DNA from: Isoetes taiwanensis
Lineage: Eukaryota > Streptophyta > Lycopodiopsida > Isoetales > Isoetaceae
Direction of reading: 5' to 3'
NCBI GenBank assembly: GCA_021234155.1
Contig: JAJEKV010000006.1
Span: 8,211,003 to 8,275,002 of the forward strand
Length of the DNA stretch: 64,000 bases
Of the stretch, positions 32,997-44,197 are shown one piece after another. The position numbers and the translations under genes were made by a program. The notes beneath the pieces were generated by a model. That model was not told the origin of the DNA and ran no database searches. It saw nothing but the letters and a program-made list of their open reading frames with translations. Positions within the stretch are counted from its first letter, which is position 1, and each line of letters begins with the position of its first letter.

Positions 32997-34050
32997 CTCC
33001 ACCTCCATAAGCAACCTTTGATTGGAAGCTTGCGGTTCTTACGTATTCTTAGACCTGTTGGTTAAGAAATAGTTACACCTTGTTGGAGGTAATTACAATG
33101 TGCTACCATATTGCAATGCACTCCACACAATTGATTGTACATTGTTCTCAAATGCACATCGGAATTACTTGAAATATTATTGCAATAGCCAAGCGGACCT
33201 TGATTACCCTTACGGGCAAAATGAATAAGCCCGATGGAGAATGAAATTCGGGATGTCTTACGGTGATCGGATCGATGGGATCTGATTCCCCCAGCGCCCG
33301 AGAGATCAATATTCATTGCACCGAAGCTCGAAGAGCATTCTCATCGACTGTTCCTTCCGATTATATTGATTTTTATAGGGCAAGCGGTTCTTGGGCACCT
33401 CCACCCGAATTGGCCTTTCGGTTTACGTATTCAAAAAGAATTACTCATTGTCATTGGCGAAATTAATAGAACGATTACCTCCGCCATAGATCGAATTCGA
33501 GAGTTGCGTGATCGCTTTCCGAGCTCCACGGTCCGGTGACCAAATTGATGCAATTCTTCGCCAAAATACGAAGGAAAACTAGAGAATTCCTTGGATTTGC
33601 AGGATTGACATCAAAACTAAATTCGAAATGCCCTCCAAAGCTTTGGCGCCCAATTGAGGCATTCTTGAGGCATCCCGCTCGAAGCTACTCCTTGTAGCTT
33701 CAGTTCGGTGGGAAGGTGGGGGGAGGAGGGATTTAGGCGTAATGAGTAAAACAACAAGTAATAATGACGTTTACCAGGTTCGGTTGCTCCAGGGCTGAGG
33801 TTCGGTTGAGGTTCGTGGGGGCTTTTTGCCCATACCTGCAGGTTCGGGTACCAACTAAAATCCAAATTTGGGAATGGCTTACAAGGGCGTTAATAGACTC
33901 CACCAAACCTCTAATGCTTTAACCCAGTTCAAATTAGATCAATATACAAAAAAATTCAATCACCCTTTCATGCTTCTACCCAAGATATGACAGATGCTAC
34001 GTGAATCGCATGGCTCTTGCCTGGTATCCTAATCTATACAGATCAAATGT
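32997..34050. other. Region without a recognisable gene
   Basis: Short frames only. A plus-strand stretch at about 33355-33520 reads partly as coding (SGSWAPPPELAFRFTYSK in one frame, INRTITSAIDRIRELRDRFP in another), suggesting a frameshifted remnant, but I cannot identify it. Nothing else was supported. Confidence 0.25.
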
Positions 34051-34079
34051 GATTGAGAATGCAATATCCGATCATAGAC

Positions 34080-34447
34080 CTCAAGTTATATCATGCCTGG
34101 CATTCCCCCACATCTGAACCCGCTGAGTTGATTCCGCCTAACCAATCGCTTGATTTGCTGCTAGCCACACCTTCAATGGGTTTGCGAGGATCCTACCTCC
34201 AAGACATCATGGATGAATGCACTCGGTTATGCTCCCACCTGTTGAATTCAGAAAATATATCATAATGTATCATTGTACAGTTTCTCAGCATGCCTATTAC
34301 TGCCAAGGTTTCTCTCTCGAAAACACTTTGATGCAGGGGTTTTTTAATCCTGATAGTAATATGTTTATTATACTCCTTGATTGGGTCCCATAGGCCAGTT
34401 AATCTATGTGGATGATAAAAAACCATTCAATTCAATTCAATTCAATT
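34080..34447 (+). mobile_element. 5'-truncated LINE 3' end with ATTCA tail
   Basis: The plus strand contains ACTCGGTTATGCTCCCACCT, a run TTTTTTAATCCTGATAGTAA, then GATTGGGTCCCATAGGCCAG, GATGATAAAAAACC and a tail of ATTCA repeats ending near 34447. The same order (CTCGGTTATGCCCCCGTCC, TTTTTAATCCCGGTAGTAA, TGGGTCCCATAGGCGGTTGG, GACGATAAAATC, ATTCT tail) occurs on the minus strand at 41.07-40.84 kb as the 3' part of the GC-rich LINE. It is therefore a truncated copy of that family. Pentanucleotide tails in place of poly-A are known for some non-LTR clades. Confidence 0.7.
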
Positions 34448-34633
34448 CACCAATTAGAAAATTAGTAATATGCAATGATGAAGTTCATTTGCAAGTGAAA
34501 CGTATCCTGCAAAATAAATCAGAAAGTAGTACTAGACAAACGATTATAATATACAAGGCGGTAATGTGGTGGCTTCGAAAGGGTTTTAATAATATGGATA
34601 ACATAGATATTGCATGAACTCTGGAAGCAAAAT

Positions 34634-34680
34634 GTCATTCCTAGAATGGGTCCTATGATAGCACATATGTCAGTTGAAGT
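34634..34680. repeat. Dispersed 40-bp direct repeat, copy 1
   Basis: CATTCCTAGAATGGGTCCTA followed by TGATAGCACATATGT here matches CATTCCTAGGATGGGTCCTG plus TCATAGCACATATGT at 36299-36336 in the same orientation, with three mismatches. The two copies bracket the hAT MITE at 35.1-35.8 kb. They could be ends of a larger element or a segmental duplication. Confidence 0.6.
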
Positions 34681-35131
34681 GAAGCAGTGTTCTCATTGAG
34701 CTTTGTGAAATCATTTACAACTTGATCCCCATACTAGGGCTTAAAAACTTTGAAAAAACTTAAAAATTAAATGCTTTAAAACTAGACAATAATTGAGAGC
34801 ATGACGAAACTAAAGAATACATGATAAAAGATGATTTATTCGTCGCTCGATCTATGTAAAGATGAGAAAAACTAATGGTCGCTTCTCATCGGGATGAAAA
34901 ACCCTGCTCTTTTGCATTTTGGAGGAAAGCCCTAATGAGAAACGGTCATCAACACTCTCAAACAATGCGGCAGTACTGGAAACAGACTAGAGACAGTTTG
35001 AAAATATTGCATCAAGCAAATAATTGATGCATAACCCCGCGCACTCCGGCAACCACGAGATCATAAAAAATAACCTTTACAGAGTCAAGAGTGAAAAGGA
35101 AAATAACCCGTCAGAGAGTTAGATGCCCCAA

Positions 35132-35139
35132 GCAGAAAC
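35132..35139. repeat. hAT MITE target duplication, left copy
   Basis: GCAGAAAC, repeated exactly at 35817-35824 on the other side of the element. Confidence 0.93.
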
Positions 35140-35816
35140 CAGGGATAGGTTCTGTACGTACAAAATTCAAATTCCTGACGTATAAAGTCAAAAAATATAT
35201 ATTTTTTAATAAAATACGTATTTAACGTATTTAAACCCGCCAAAAAAAAAAATTTTCGTCAGACGCCGAAAAGCTTCGCGGCGAGCGAAAGTTTTTCAGA
35301 CGTCTGCAAAACGATGAAAACCACGTCTGTGAACGCAAAAAAAAAAAAAAAAAAAAAATAAAAAAATCGCGGCGACGTCTGTGAAACCCTTCAGATGCTA
35401 GCGTGCAGCGAAAGTATTTTCACAGACGCGCTTATAGAAGAATTTCGTCACAGAAAAAAAAAAAAATTAAAAAGCGAAAAAAAAAAAAAATTATTTTTTT
35501 TTTTTTTCAGCGTCTGTAATTCTTACGTATCGGCGTGCGAAAATACTTTCGCGGCGACGCGAAGATCTGAAGGTTTCAGCGTCTGCGATTTTTTTCTCTC
35601 TCTCTCTCTCTCTCTCTTCTTCTTTGCGTTACAGACGTCTGCGGTTTTCACTTTTTTTTCAAGATACGCGAAAAAATTTTCGCGTACGCGAAAATCTTCC
35701 GACGCCGGAATTTTTTTTTTGCCGTATTTTTTACGTTTTATACGGCAAATATGTGCCATATCATACAATCCATACGTATTCCATATAAAACGTACAGCGT
35801 ATTGAACCTATCCCTG
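35140..35816. mobile_element. 677-bp hAT-type MITE, intact ends
   Basis: Perfect 13-bp terminal inverted repeats (CAGGGATAGGTTC and its reverse complement) are flanked by an exact 8-bp duplication, GCAGAAAC. Both features are diagnostic for the hAT superfamily. The interior is non-coding: A-runs and T-runs, a CT microsatellite near 35595-35616, and repeated short palindromes of the kind GCGAAAATTTTCGC. Subterminal words TACGTA and CGTATAAA repeat near both ends. The exact duplication implies recent insertion. A diverged relative lies at 41.19-41.86 kb. Confidence 0.93.
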
Positions 35817-35824
35817 GCAGAAAC
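35817..35824. repeat. hAT MITE target duplication, right copy
   Basis: GCAGAAAC, identical to 35132-35139. Confidence 0.93.
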
Positions 35825-35829
35825 ACATC

Positions 35830-37417
35830 AATGCATAATATAAAAAACATAGTGAGTCTTAGAGGCTCCAAGGCCATGTCGAGAAAGAAATAACAGCCGA
35901 CCAATCAGGAACCATCTGCGAAATGACCATTGCGGGGAAAACATCCGATTAGTGCTGCCTTGGACCACATCGAGAGAAAATGAAAAAGAATCATGCCTCG
36001 AAAGCTACATTGCCATGCCAAGGAAGAATGAAAATGGTATGTATGCTTCAGAGGCTACAGTGCCACGTCAAGTTAAAAAACATAGAAAGAACAAAAAATT
36101 GGACATGATCAAACATAGACGATTCATCAAGAGAGGGTGGACGAAGCAAACTGATAGGATAGAGACAAAAGGAGAAAATTAGCTCAAAAGAACGCCGATG
36201 CCAGATAGATGAAGAGAGGCAGAATAAATAGGTGCGAAAGAAAGGGACGTCCCCATACAAGGAATGTCGATTCTATTGCTATCACAATAGAACCATGGCA
36301 TTCCTAGGATGGGTCCTGTCATAGCACATATGTGGCAAAAGAAGAGAGGAGATGATACTCAGCAAAGAAAGCAGATGAAAAACGGGTGAGAACAGAAATG
36401 ACGGAGGCAAAGGAGATGAAGAAAGACAATGGAATAAATGACAAACTATAATACCTAAGTAGAACTGTTAGAACATATAGAACAACAAAAAAAAAACTGG
36501 ATGTATGATCAGAAAATAGAAACTCATGAAGCAAAACACATGGCAAAAATAGAACTAAGTATAAGAGGGCCCAAAACGAGTAGCAGCAATGAAAGACAGG
36601 ATGAAAGACCAAATACTAGATACGAGAACTCGAGTGGATACAAAGGCAACCAAGATCAAGCTGATAGACAAAACAAAATCAAAAGCAGGGAGTTTAAAAT
36701 CAAAAGGACACAAAACAGTTGTAAAAAAGCCGAAACACATATAACATGATTGAAGGATACTAGTAGAGTAGCTATGGGAACAACTTGGCAAATTTGAACA
36801 AACCAAAAATCAAACAGATATGAAAAGTCCGAAGGGAAAAACAAGTCTATATGGGTCAATCCAACAAATGAGACAGAATGCACAGGTAAAACAAGGAGAG
36901 GAATATGAAATGAAGAAGTGAAAGAGAGAAACAAGTTTACCAAGGTCAATACAAAATGAACAAAATGCATAGATAAGGAACTGATGGGGAATATGAAGCA
37001 AGAGGAAGAACGAGGAAAGTGGAGCAAGTAAGGAATGCCAGAATATCTGAATGCATAGAATAATGAGACAACAAAGGTAGTAGAATAATGGGACAAACGA
37101 ACAAGGCAGAAATGGCAAGTAAAGAATCAAAGATACAGAACAACAAAATGCATAAAGTGAACAAATGGAACAATGCAGTAAAAGATGCGAACATAATTGT
37201 ACCAAAATATCGTCACAATGAAAAATCTAGAACAATGGAACAATGCAGTGGAAGATGGTAAAAGGCTGATGGGATGAAAATAAACAAATCCATGAATATG
37301 ACAATAAACAAAATAACAACCACCAAGTAGAGATCCAACAGAATTAATGCACTAACGAATACTATGTCTGCAAAATATACGATAAACAAACTAACATAGA
37401 TAGCAAAAAGAACAAGG
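35830..37417. other. Purine-rich, A-rich non-coding tract
   Basis: The plus strand is strongly biased to A and G (for example GGAACAATGCAGTGGAAGAT and AACAAATGGAACAATGCAGT, both near 37150-37260). The long minus frames (Phe/Leu/Ser-rich) are composition artefacts. A related tract lies at 56.56-57.06 kb upstream of the L1 reverse transcriptase, so this may be a decayed LINE internal region. The second copy of the 40-bp direct repeat is at 36299-36336. No gene is supported. Confidence 0.4.
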
Positions 37418-37565
37418 TGCTGCGCACGAAGGGTTGCCCTTCTGTGATTCGAGAGTTGTGTTTGCATGCTTTTTGTTTTGTTGTTTCATAATAGATCTTG
37501 TTTGTTCAATATCGAGCCTTTGTTTTGTTGTTTCGTAATGGATCTTCTTTGTTTAATATCGAGCC
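37418..37565. repeat. Shared element edge followed by a 47-bp tandem duplication
   Basis: AACAAGGTGCTGCGCACGAA plus GGGTTGCCCTT at about 37409-37440 closely matches AACAAGGTGCTGCGCACGGA plus GGGTTGCTCT at 47815-47844, same orientation, with GAGAGTTGTGTTT/GAGAGTGTGTTTT after both. It is probably an element terminus. Immediately after, a 47-bp unit starting TTTGTTTTGTTGTTTC occurs at 37472 and 37519 with few differences. Confidence 0.65.
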
Positions 37566-39470
37566 TTCTAAATGCTACAAATATAGGAATTCATTTTCAT
37601 AGCCCAGAAGTTCTTAGATTTCATAACTTGTGAGGTTAATTCATAACTAAAGAAAAAAAGAGAAGAGAAAGTACTGATAACTTCATCGTGATTAAGCATG
37701 CATTGACCTCATGCATTAGAATAGAAAATATTCAGTTGGTCATTTTTTCTCATTTGCATCTAAAGACAAAATATCAAGTAGCATAGTATTTCTAGCAAAA
37801 AGAACACTTTTTATGAAACTTTAAAATAACTGCCCACAAACTTCAGCTCCACAAGAAGAATGATCTCAACAATAACATGGTTCTCCTTGAGGAGAAGATG
37901 ACGTCTTTTTTAGAGCAAATAGATAGATCCTTTTGGTTAAGTATGGTGCTTCCATGCCCTAAGTTGTGGTGCTTATATGACCATTCTTATTTCTTGTGCT
38001 TTTTGGGCATCCCTTGGGTGCACAATTCTCATTTCCTTACTTTTCATGGTTGCATTTGAGTGCTCAAGAATTTAAAAACCATTGAATCACAAAAAATCTT
38101 AAGGTAGCATCAAACCTTCCATAGAAATTTCAGGCAATATCTTTTCCTCATAGACTAGGTTATGAAAGCAACTGATGATTGTGAATCTCCCACATTTTTC
38201 TATTGCAATGTCACGGACCATAACCTCATAATTGTTATGCCACATTTATGATAATCATGTCTCATATATGACAAAACGTCTTGATTCCTAAATTCATGGT
38301 AAAACCATGAACGCAATATCCACCCCCTCGTTTTTTTAGTGCCACATCAGCACCGAGGGTTTCCCTTAAGAGAAATCTTTAAATAGGTTAATTTAGAACA
38401 TGTGGCAAATTATGTAATTTGAGATTAGCTAATATTGGCAAATTTTCTCTTGTATGCCACATATGATAACCCAAGGCTAATTTCAAAAACGATTCAAAGA
38501 TACACGTGAAGGAAAAAAATAAGTTATTTAGAGGATATTAACATTTTTGCAAGCTCAATTGTTATTTATACAATAATGACTAGCAATGGATACAGAATAT
38601 TAAAAAGAATATTAAAAAGAAAAAACAACGCAGAGAGAAGTTACAATATTTTAATGGCACGCGTGCTACACATCACCATTCTGAATTACGAGTTCCACAT
38701 TGTTCCAAAGTTACACTATTCACCAGACTATTTGCCTTTCCAATACTGTAACAAAACACGTTTTATAGTGAGCCTAACTATTGTATGATCAGCTGCACCT
38801 CATATGCTATGGTAACCATGCTATGTCAAGACTCAAGGACCTGAAACAATTAAACATCAAATTCAACAATAATTAGACATTCCAAACCTAGAAAATGATG
38901 ACTATTTTATAGTTAACAATAGATTCTAGTAGATCTTAATCGAAAGGAAGTATTAAGTGCTTAAATATCATACTGATCAGATGAGCATGCCTTTGTTGAG
39001 AAGCTGCATATGTAATAAAATGCATGTTTTCTCCTTCACATAAAGATGTCAATATATTATTCCATGATATAAAGATGCATAATAAATGCAACAAAATTCC
39101 TGCTTATGAAATAGTTGCATGTAAAATGTTGGCATTTCAAGATACAATAAGTTCTGAAAAAAGACGTCCCAGCTATTAAGAGAGAGTAGAATTCAAGAAA
39201 AATCTATTGAGCTATCAAGAAACATGTTTCTGTTATTGTCATGTAAATTCGGGATGGCTACCTGTAATTACCAGAAAAAAATATAATTATGATAAAAAGA
39301 TGACATTCAGTCTGTAGCCATAACAGTTTTGAGATTTTTCAACCATAGAAGGCGAATCTATGAAAATGGGCTGGCTTTCTATAGCAATCAGGGCGAATTA
39401 ATCTTGCCTTATTTTTACAAGTAGATAGCCAATCAAACCTGTTCGAGAAGGCCGAAATATTTAGCTCCAG
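37566..39470. other. Region without recognisable gene
   Basis: AT-rich sequence with only short frames of no recognisable content (37877-38059, 38576-38788). No repeats stood out. Confidence 0.3.
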
Positions 39471-39479
39471 ATACTAACT

Positions 39480-40549
39480 TCATGCCAATTCTATTTTGTG
39501 TAGACTTCCTGCCCAGAAATACTGGTATAGACGAACCATGAAAGCCCGACATATAGAAACAGATTCTTCTATTAACTGTAATGCATGACCTTTAGAGCAT
39601 ACTTTATCTATAATCACTGGCTCTTCCAAGATCTGAGATGACTTGGCATAATTATTTTCAGAGAGCATTTGACAAATAAAAATCAAAGAGTAAAGAATGA
39701 GGTTTTCTAGCACTTGCCAATTCAAGCCATGGTTCCTTAATATCTGGAGCAAGTTGCAGCTGAGCATGTATTGTTTGAGCTTGTTCTCATGTTATGCAAG
39801 CATGCTGCTCCTCTGCTTCCTGCTTCTTTGGTCCCTGCAAATATATCTGACATGTCTTCGTTTCTTTTTTCTACAATTTCAGGCCAAATATGCGTGACCA
39901 AGAAAGAATCTAAATACCGATCATCATAAATAGCAGGAAGTGGTAAGGTTATAATGTCAGCCAAGAATTCACAATCTGCTTGTGACAGTACATTACCTTC
40001 CAAATGCATGTGCTCAAACTTGGATTGTAAACAGTCCGATAGTGCTTTGGAACTAGCAAATTTACCTAAGATCCACGGATATACTTGCTGATCAATGTTA
40101 TTGAATGATATCCAAGGCATTGCCATCGTTTAAGTCAAACTTTTGTGGATCTTGTGCCTCTAATCTGGTAAACTGCCCAACGGCAATTTCCCAGTAACCG
40201 TGACATTAAAGAAGTTTCTTCATGAAGATCTTCCATGATGAATAATTGACATGGGTCAAAAGCTCAAAATCTGTCAAGGGTATATCGCCAAATATCCATC
40301 TTGTAAGATATCGCCTAAGAGCTCTCAAAATCTCCCCGCTCTTGCGAAGCACCGTGATCTTGGCCAAGAAACGAGGAGGAGGACCTGAATCTCCCTTCCA
40401 ATCGACTCGCGGCTTCTCAAGAAATAATACCCCTCCCCGAAGCGGGTAAATTTTTTGCGTAAGAAACAACTACAAAAATAGATTAGGGCATCAAATTGCT
40501 TTTGAAAACCATGCATATTACTAGCTGCCTTGATGACGTGGTCGAGCAA
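39480..40549 (-). CDS. Unrecognised minus-strand gene, at least two exons
   Basis: Block 1 (about 40469-40206) encodes PPPRFLAKITVLRKSGEILR, ALRRYLTRWIFGDIPLTDFE and LLTHVNYSSWKIF. Block 2 (about 40180-39737) encodes WEIAVGQFTRLEAQDPQKFD, then after a shift YPWILGKFASSKALSDCLQS, CEFLADIITLPLPAIYDDRY and SFLVTHIWPEIVEKRNEDM. A third block to 39480 is broken by stops. The sequence looks like a conserved plant protein, helical and without membrane segments, but I cannot assign it. Frameshifts suggest a pseudogene or sequencing indels. Confidence 0.45.
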
Positions 40550-41189
40550 GGGGGGAACATTTACTCGCCAAAGAGAATAACTAAAAGCATAACAGTCATG
40601 AAAATATAAAGCGAGGACAAAGATTGTTCTCAGAAGTTGTAATGCATAACTTAATCTTTAGAGCATACTTCGTCCCGATACAAGAAATAGCTCTACGCTA
40701 AAAGACATATTGATAGCTGCCTTATCCAAAGAAAGAGGAAACATTTGCTAGGCCAAAGGAAAGGCGTAACAACGTAAAGCGGAAGAGCCCATATCCGATT
40801 ATGAACAACAAAGTGAAAAAAAATGGCGTAAAGGTGAGAAAGTTAAGAATAGAATAGAATATGATTTTATCGTCCACGGAGACCAACCGCCTATGGGACC
40901 CAAGTACAAAGAGAGAGCAAAGCAGCGATTACTACCGGGATTAAAAACCCCCCCCGAAGGGTTTAGAAATCGGGGGAAAAACCTTAGTAGCAATAAGGAT
41001 GTTGACATACCGCACGCTTATATACATAATCACAAGTACGGTGAGGTTAATGTCGGACGGGGGCATAACCGAGTCCGCACAGATCTATTACCTCCTGAGG
41101 TAACGATCCCAACAAGCCTACAGAGGAGGCCGCTGGGTAGCTCATGCAAGGCGATGGGGCACAACTAACCGAGCATCACCGAGGCGGAT

Positions 41190-41866
41190 CGGGGATAGGT
41201 TACATGCGTATGAAACTATTTTTCGGGCGTATAAAGTGCAAAAAATTATTTTTGGGAAAAATACGTATTTTTGTATTTTACTATTGACCGTAGGAAAAAA
41301 AGTTTGGCGTGGCGAAAACCTTTGTTTTAAAACGCTTGAACTTTCTTTCGGCGTAGCGCGAAGTCTAAGTTTAAACGCCGGCGAATCCCTCGCCCAGGCT
41401 TTACAGTAAGCGAAAGCCTTAATGTTCGCTACGCGAGAAACTTTTTGCGCCCGAAGTATAAAGGTTAAACTACGCGAAACTTTTTTGTTCGGCGTAAGCA
41501 TTCTTTTGCGTTTAAACTTACGAAAGGGCGTTCGGCGCAGTTTAAACGAAGTTTCCGCTTACTGAAGTTTTCTATATATATTCGGTGTGAACCAAAAAAT
41601 TCGGCGTAAGCGAACTTGAATTTGTTTAAACTTACGCGAAGATGTTTTCGTAGTTTAAACAGTTCATTTCTTTACGCTGTAAACTATTTACGGTTCCCGG
41701 CGTTTAAAAAAATCGCTTGTTTACGCTAAACGCCGAAAGTTTTCGGACGTAGGAAATTTTTTAGCCGTATTTTTGACGTATTAAACGCCAAATTTGTGCC
41801 GATCAAACGAAAAATATGTATTGCGTATAAAACGCATATCAAAGATTGAACCTATCCGGCCCGGGA
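41190..41866. mobile_element. Diverged hAT-like MITE nested in the LINE 3' region
   Basis: The left end reads CGGGGATAGGTTA and the right end GAACCTATCC, matching the ends of the 35.1-kb MITE. Subterminal CGTATAAAGT, ATACGTATTT, GCCGTATTTTT and GCGTATAAAACG words are shared in the same order, and the length is nearly the same (about 677 bp). The interior repeats GTTTAAAC and CGCGAAA/TTTCGCG motifs. The ends are imperfect and no 8-bp duplication is recognisable, so this is an older copy. Confidence 0.65.
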
Positions 41867-42370
41867 TATGCTCAGACACGGACGGGCCCGGAGGGCGTGA
41901 CTTTCATCCTCAATGGCTCGCTGACAAAGATTTACGGCAGACTCGTCCTCACGCGGCCCCCGAATCCATCTCCATGTCTCAATGCGAGGTGGTGTGCACC
42001 TGTATGAATGGAAGCAATCACCCTGCGCTTTTTCATGGGTAGATGGGTGCGCAGTAGTGGTGTGGGCCCCTCGTGAGCATGGGATTAACCTCGTTGTCGA
42101 TAATTTGCCACCTTGACATGTGGCAGGCCCTCTGATCCCAAAGCTTGGCCATGAAGCAAGCATCCAAATCGCTTCAAGGCAACGCGTTCCTTCGATGTAT
42201 GCACCGGTCCACATCATTGTGCCCGCACATTCCATCGAGAACCACCGGGCTTGCTTGTCTTTCCAAAGAGGCTTTGAGTCGCCAAGGGCCCATCGCCACG
42301 CCAAAGCAAGGTTGGGCAGCCGGGCTTCATCCATAGCCACCACCTTCCGGAAGTAAATAATGTGACGCGT

Positions 42371-43611
42371 TCAGCCAGCCCCCTCAGAATGGAAGGAAGC
42401 CCGCCGCCTGGAGCAAGATCGATATGGGACCGTGGATTTCACTCCCGCCCGGGCCAAGAAAGCCTTCTCAGACCGCTCTAGATCGTTCCAAGTGGTGAGG
42501 GATATCACTGGCCCCCACACTTCTGCCCCATAGAGGAGGACCGGTTCAACCAAGGCCCTGAACAAGTGTGCCTGGTGACCCCATGCATACAACTTCCTGT
42601 GGCGGATTTGTTGTTTTGCATTGCATACGGGGCTTTTCGACTGCGGTGACCCGTAACTGATGGATGCATCCCGGTGTGTGGTAGTAGAAAACTCAATGAT
42701 TAAATACTTATAAGACTGAGCCACCTCCACTACCTGCCCCTGGTAAGTGAATGAGGGAAGGCGTGGGTGCCGGGATGATGGGACCAAAGCACCCTTGTCT
42801 TGGCCAAGTTAACTCTCATGTCAGTGAATTGGCAGAAAGTGTCCAAAGCATCCGGGTGGCATTGCATGTCCTTCAGGGGTATATGCGGCAGTCAACATCA
42901 TCGGCGATATATGAGTTGCCGGATTATGTGGTGCATCAATCGAAGCGCCCCCCAGGTGCTCGGCTAGCCATTCTTCTAGCGGTCAATGTACAAGAGCGCC
43001 GGGGATAGAGGGCAGCCCCGGGCGCACCCCAATGCTACTAACAACGGGCTCCCCAAGCGGTGAGCGGCTAAGGAGCAAGCCTCAGATAGTCCGTATATAG
43101 CATTCTCGCAAGTCGACGGGGTCCCTTAGCCGCCTCAATCAATCTGTCCCCACAACTTATCCCGAGGCATCGCAAGGTCAAAAGCCTTTGCGAAATCCAC
43201 AAAGCAACAAGATGCATTCTAGCGTCGATTCCGGCTATCCTCTATGAGTGTTCGCAGAGTGAAGATATGGTCAATAGTAGAATGCCTGGGCGGACTTTGC
43301 TAGCGTCTGGCGAGCCCAGCACTTCTCCATCCTCCGCCCAAAGTGTCAATCGCCACTCAAGAATCCGGCAAGCAACTTGGCAAAGACAGAACCCGACCAT
43401 AATGGTGCGATAGTTATTGGGGTGTGGGGGTCCCCCGCTTTGTATATGGGCACAACTCACCGGTAGTCCGTCTTGGGGGGAAGCCTTCTTGCAATGCCCC
43501 CGTTGAAGAGTGCTTTGAGAACCGGCACCATTGGGGGCCGGCCCACTTGAGAAGCTTTGCGCGATACCATCCAAATCTGGCTGCCTTCCCCGCGAGGCGT
43601 TGCAGGCCCAT
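42371..43611 (-). pseudogene. LINE reverse transcriptase domain
   Basis: Order on the minus strand: AKLLKWAGPQWCRFSKHS, then NNYRTIMVGFCLCQVACRIL and EWRLTLWAEDGEVLG (fingers/palm entry, 43611-43242). Motif A is CFVDFAKAFDLAMPRDKLWG near 43200-43140. A GVRPGLPSIPGAL block (equivalent of GCPLSP) and EEWLAEHLGGAS lie near 43030-42950. A Y-x-ADDV active-site motif is near 42900-42880, off frame by one base. The thumb region is YKYLIIEFSTTTH, then LFRALVEPVLLYGAEVWGPV (42710-42500). The two aspartates of motif A and the ADD motif are retained, but at least three frameshifts separate the blocks. Confidence 0.85.
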
Positions 43612-44197
43612 TATGACATCCCCTTCAGATGACCGATTACTAGCTGTCTGTCATGAGCGGGAATCGGGTGCCCTGGGCTTCCCATTGGGTCATACAGATT
43701 GCCGCAAGTATCTCACCCATTGTTCCCGGTAATATTTCCCGGTGGGTGGGCGGCTTACTCAAGACCTTTCTCTAGAAGGCCCTAGGGTGGCGGTCTAGAA
43801 GACCAAACATCATTCTTTGGTGCTCATAAAGGTACCGCTTTCTTGGTCTTGAGGAAGGAGCGTATTGACGGACGGCTCAAGGGCGAATGGTGGGTCCGGC
43901 ACTTGGCGGAGCCATCGTTTCAGCTCCCATTACATTCGGCGAACCGGTGATTGCGGGGAAGGTGGTTGCAGCCCCGTGGAATCGCCGAGAGCGGCCTCTC
44001 CCAAAGCATCCGCCCCTACCCTCGGCGAGCCTGGTTCAAATGGGTCGCGTCTGGCTGTTGAAGTGTGGGGAGTTGCAAAGACTCCGCAGCTCATGCTCAA
44101 GCATCCTCGCATAGACCGCCGCGATGATCATAGTCCGTGACGCGAACCGTGGGTACATGGGGTGTTGGGGCAATGGGTGCTCGGTTGGCTCGCCAAT

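Noticed and set aside
36319-37467. Phe/Leu/Ser-rich minus-strand ORFs resembling membrane proteins
   Set aside because: They are reverse translations of an A/G-rich tract; the same effect appears at 56.56-57.07 kb.
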